From an uncultured Clostridia bacterium (GTDB lineage Bacteria > Bacillota > Clostridia > Oscillospirales > CAG-272): a stretch of DNA of 24,139 bases. The notes beneath the pieces were generated by a model. That model was not told the origin of the DNA. It searched no databases and was given only the letters and a program-made list of their open reading frames with translations. Where the stretch lies: NCBI GenBank assembly GCA_904501985.1, contig CAJGCT010000029.1, forward strand, positions 1 through 24,139. The letters run 5' to 3'. Both the position numbers and the translations under genes were made by a program. Below are positions 21,872-24,139 of this stretch, piece by piece (the first letter of the stretch is position 1; each line of letters starts with the position of its first letter).

Positions 21872-22756
21872 ATGAAATTCGAAAAAAATTCCGCTCCTAT
21901 ACTTATTGTTCTCGGTCAGTCAAACGCGCACGCCCATGGCACACGCCTTCCCGATGATGAAATCATCCACACACCGCTAAAAAATGTTCACGGACTCTCA
22001 CGTGAGTATAATCAGGCATACGGACTTGATGATGTAACATGGTCAGGCTTTACAACAGGCGGTATGAATCTTGGCGAAACGCAGGATGACACCTGCGCTC
22101 TTGCAAACATATTCGCAAAAAAATGGCAGGATGCCATTGACGGCGGTGCGGGGCTTCCGGACCTCTATGTAATACAAATATCCATAGGCGCGCAGGGAGT
22201 GGCACAGTTTGAATCTCACAATGCAAATATGTGGTGTCCCTTCCGCGAGCCAAAACTAAAGCCGGGCGTACTTGGCGAATGCGATATTTCGCTGTATCCG
22301 CTCACTGTGGAAATTTTGTCCCTTGCATATATGAATCTTATGACATCCGGCAAAAAGCCGCAGGTCATAGGACTCCATTGGAATCAGTGGGAAACAGAAT
22401 GTTATACAGGCTCAAAGGCACTGAATGATGCAAAGGCAAACTACGAAAATCTCTTCTGGGGACTTTTCACCGCCCTTGGCAGTGATAAAACAGGCAAAAA
22501 CATTCCGTTCTACCTTTACCGCGCACTTTCGGAAAACTTTGATGCCGGCAGGCTGGAGCGCATAAACGGAGTGTTTGATGATTTTGCAAAAAATCTTGCC
22601 AACTGTCGCATAATAGACCTTAAAGAAACAGAACTGTACACCGATGAGGAGAAGCTGCACGGCATTTTCCTGCCTGACGGCATACATTACTCTCCAGAGG
22701 CACACCGCTATTTTGCAGAGCGTCAGTGGGCTGATCTTTTCGGTGACAAAGAATAA
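21872..22756 (+). CDS. SGNH/GDSL hydrolase, sialate O-acetylesterase-like (carbohydrate esterase type)
   Basis: A 294-residue SGNH-fold esterase without signal peptide. Block I is VLGQSNAHAHG with nucleophile S17, block II SIGAQGV (104-110, oxyanion Gly), block III HWNQWE (169-174, N171), block V LPDGIHYSPEAH with D269 and H272. The GQSN form of block I and the WNQWE block point to the sialate O-acetylesterase / CE6-like branch that removes acetyl groups from sugars, though this copy is cytoplasmic. GGAGA lies eight bases before ATG. It follows the acyl-CoA synthetase by 15 bp; together they could release and then activate an acyl group (inference). After the stop there is only a weak 6-bp hairpin (22757-22777). 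Confidence 0.85.
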   Translation: MKFEKNSAPILIVLGQSNAHAHGTRLPDDEIIHTPLKNVHGLSREYNQAYGLDDVTWSGFTTGGMNLGETQDDTCALANIFAKKWQDAIDGGAGLPDLYVIQISIGAQGVAQFESHNANMWCPFREPKLKPGVLGECDISLYPLTVEILSLAYMNLMTSGKKPQVIGLHWNQWETECYTGSKALNDAKANYENLFWGLFTALGSDKTGKNIPFYLYRALSENFDAGRLERINGVFDDFAKNLANCRIIDLKETELYTDEEKLHGIFLPDGIHYSPEAHRYFAERQWADLFGDKE

Positions 22757-22838
22757 TATCGAAACACCCTGTCGATAATGGATTTATAAATTTTCATAAA
22801 ACACATAAAGGGGGTCTTGGCCTGTAAGGTCAGACGCT

Positions 22839-24017
22839 ATGGGAACAAATACAAACATGACCCGCGCATGGGCAGAAATAGACCTTGCCGCGATACGTCA
22901 GAATTTCAATGCCGCAAAGTCTCACGCCGCAATGTACGGTGCAAATATAATTGCCGTTGTAAAGGCGGATGCCTACGGTCACGGTGCAAAGCGTGTTGCC
23001 GCTGAGCTTGAGAAAAGATGCGGCGCACAGTATTTTGCCGTTGCCACACTTTTTGAGGCACTTGAGCTTATAGAGTCAGGCATTAAATCTCATATAATTA
23101 TTTTAAGCGAAGTGCATCCGTCCCTGTACGATGAACTTATAAAGTACGATAATATTATTCCCAGCATTTTCACACCCGATTCTGCAAAGAAGCTTTCCGA
23201 TGCCGCAAAGAAGCGCGGCACTGCAGCTCCCTGCTTCCTTGTTGCGGATACGGGAATGTCCAGAATCGGTATTGAATGCACTACTCCCAAGAAGATGCTC
23301 CGCGGCGTTGAAATTGCCGAGGAAATAGCATCCTTTGACAACATTGAAATTATGGGAATCTTCAGCCACTACGCCTGTGCCGACGAAGCCGACAAGACCT
23401 CTGCCGTGGTACAGACCGAGCGTTTCAATGAATTTGTGGCAAGGCTGTCGGAACGCGGTATTGAGCCGACCTTTAAAAGTATGTGCAACAGCGCCGCGCT
23501 GACCGAAGCCGCATTCGCCGAAAAATACGATCTCGTCCGTCAGGGCATTTCCCTTTACGGGCTGAATCCGTCGGATGATACCGCCAGAGTTCTTAACCTG
23601 AAGCCGGCAATGGCTCTTCGCGCGCGGATCACTGATGTGAAAACGCTTGATGCCGGTGTTGGCATAAGCTACGGTCACACATTCGTAACAGACCGTGAAA
23701 CGCGCGTTGCTACCATATCCGTAGGATATGCCGACGGTTATCCGAGGCTTCTTTCAAACAAAGCAAGCGTGATAATCGACGACTGCCACGCCCCAATACT
23801 CGGCAGGGTATGCATGGATCAGCTTATGGTGGATGTAACCGATATCCCATCAGCAAAGGTGGATTCCATAGCCACGCTTATAGGTGCGGATGAACGTATA
23901 CGCGCCGACCGGTTGGCATCTATGATGGGCACTATTCCCTACGAGCTAATCTGCGGCATTTCGCCCCGGATTCCCCGAATTTATACCAACGCTTACGACG
24001 ATATCAACTCGGATTAA
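22839..24017 (+). CDS. alr: Alanine racemase
   Basis: PLP enzyme converting L- to D-alanine for peptidoglycan. Length 392. Seen: RAWAEIDLAAIRQNF near the N-terminus, PLP lysine K42 in AVVKADAYGHG, R142 in DTGMSRIGIE, catalytic tyrosine Y278 in GISYGHTF, and GRVCMDQLMVDV (322-333). The two catalytic bases, lysine and tyrosine, are both present. Start: ATG at 22839 has TAAGGT eight bases upstream; an alternative in-frame ATG at 22857, nearer the usual family start, has only GGGA at 12 bases. A strong AAAGGGGGT at 22807-22815 is too far from either. The gap from the SGNH gene is 82 bp with no clear promoter or strong terminator, so cotranscription with that operon is possible. Confidence 0.96.
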   Translation: MGTNTNMTRAWAEIDLAAIRQNFNAAKSHAAMYGANIIAVVKADAYGHGAKRVAAELEKRCGAQYFAVATLFEALELIESGIKSHIIILSEVHPSLYDELIKYDNIIPSIFTPDSAKKLSDAAKKRGTAAPCFLVADTGMSRIGIECTTPKKMLRGVEIAEEIASFDNIEIMGIFSHYACADEADKTSAVVQTERFNEFVARLSERGIEPTFKSMCNSAALTEAAFAEKYDLVRQGISLYGLNPSDDTARVLNLKPAMALRARITDVKTLDAGVGISYGHTFVTDRETRVATISVGYADGYPRLLSNKASVIIDDCHAPILGRVCMDQLMVDVTDIPSAKVDSIATLIGADERIRADRLASMMGTIPYELICGISPRIPRIYTNAYDDINSD

Positions 24018-24067
24018 CCGTGTCTTTGATATATTTTAAAAAAATCTCATAAATTTTCAAAAAACTA

Positions 24068-24096
24068 TTGCAATTTGTGAGAAAGTATGTTATACT
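24068..24096 (+). promoter_or_regulatory. Promoter for a gene beyond the window
   Basis: TTGCAA (24068-24073), 17-bp spacer, TATACT (24091-24096). Predicted start is near 24103. A 6-bp hairpin, GCATGG (24116-24121) with CCATGC (24128-24133), begins the leader, and the window ends before any start codon with a ribosome site. Confidence 0.8.
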
Positions 24097-24139
24097 ATGG
24101 TGTATGATATTTGCGGCATGGCAAAATCCATGCAAATAA

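Noticed and set aside
22757..22777. Terminator after the SGNH hydrolase gene
   Set aside because: Only a 6-bp AT-rich stem (TATCGA/TCGATA) without a T-tract, so I do not call it.
22817..23005. TTG-started 62-codon frame after AAAGGGGGT, overlapping alr
   Set aside because: The ribosome-like site touches the TTG with almost no spacer, and the frame runs inside the conserved alr N-terminus with a Lys/Arg/Cys-rich shadow sequence.
1..24139. CRISPR arrays, tRNA or rRNA genes, insertion sequences, prophage or toxin-antitoxin loci
   Set aside because: I found no regularly spaced repeats, cloverleaf-like or rRNA segments, transposase or integrase motifs, or long terminal inverted repeats. All sizeable open frames fall into metabolic or housekeeping families or are shadows.

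Overview
The window looks like chromosomal DNA of an anaerobic Gram-positive Clostridia-type bacterium, probably a gut Oscillospirales or Ruminococcaceae relative (inference). The reasons are strong AAGGAGG-type ribosome binding sites, a dgt-dnaG-rpoD operon, a holB-yaaT pair, a free-standing clostridial 2[4Fe-4S] ferredoxin, a type III glutamine synthetase, and GTG/TTG starts. I found no rRNA, tRNA, CRISPR array, transposase or phage gene. Coding density is high and most of the DNA is explained by 24 genes.

Layout. 1-846 (+) is the 3' part of a YnbB-type PLP enzyme, ending at a perfect 12-bp terminator hairpin. 958-7781 (-) is a long, tightly packed run read leftwards from a consensus promoter at 7819-7847: DUF1858 redox protein, trmK, Nif3-like protein, Nudix hydrolase, MIF-like tautomerase, HD-domain protein, glnN, a HAD-YwlG fusion and a small membrane protein. 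A back-to-back promoter (7898-7926) drives a HIT protein and a streptothricin-acetyltransferase-like GNAT (7964-8839, +). Two leftward accessory genes follow: an iron-type alcohol dehydrogenase (8883-10010) and a lipoprotein solute-binding protein with its own promoter (10101-11834). Then comes the macromolecular-synthesis operon dgt-dnaG-rpoD (16108 down to 12080, -). A 399-bp intergenic region holds the outward promoters for that operon and for holB-yaaT (16508-19013, +). On the right are a ferredoxin with its own promoter and terminator (19151-19321), a three-gene cassette of XRE-cupin regulator, acyl-CoA synthetase and SGNH esterase (19589-22756), and alanine racemase (22839-24017). The window ends inside the promoter and leader of another rightward gene.

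How the genes work together. The centre is housekeeping: replication (primase, clamp-loader subunit), dNTP control (dGTPase), the main sigma factor, tRNA m1A22 methylation and cell-wall D-alanine. In B. subtilis sigA is followed closely by trmK and nif3. Here that order survives, but the solute-binding protein, alcohol dehydrogenase, HIT and GNAT genes lie between rpoD and trmK, so they look like an accessory insertion into a conserved block. The metabolic genes deal with nitrogen assimilation (glnN), alcohol/aldehyde redox, carbohydrate or peptide capture, and acyl activation and ester hydrolysis.

I see no obviously new defence or mobile system. The most unusual points are the HAD-YwlG fusion, the roughly 180-residue His/Arg-rich extension on YaaT, the charged coiled-coil insert in an orphan solute-binding protein, the XRE-cupin/acyl-CoA synthetase/SGNH cassette, and a MIF-like tautomerase embedded in a housekeeping operon.
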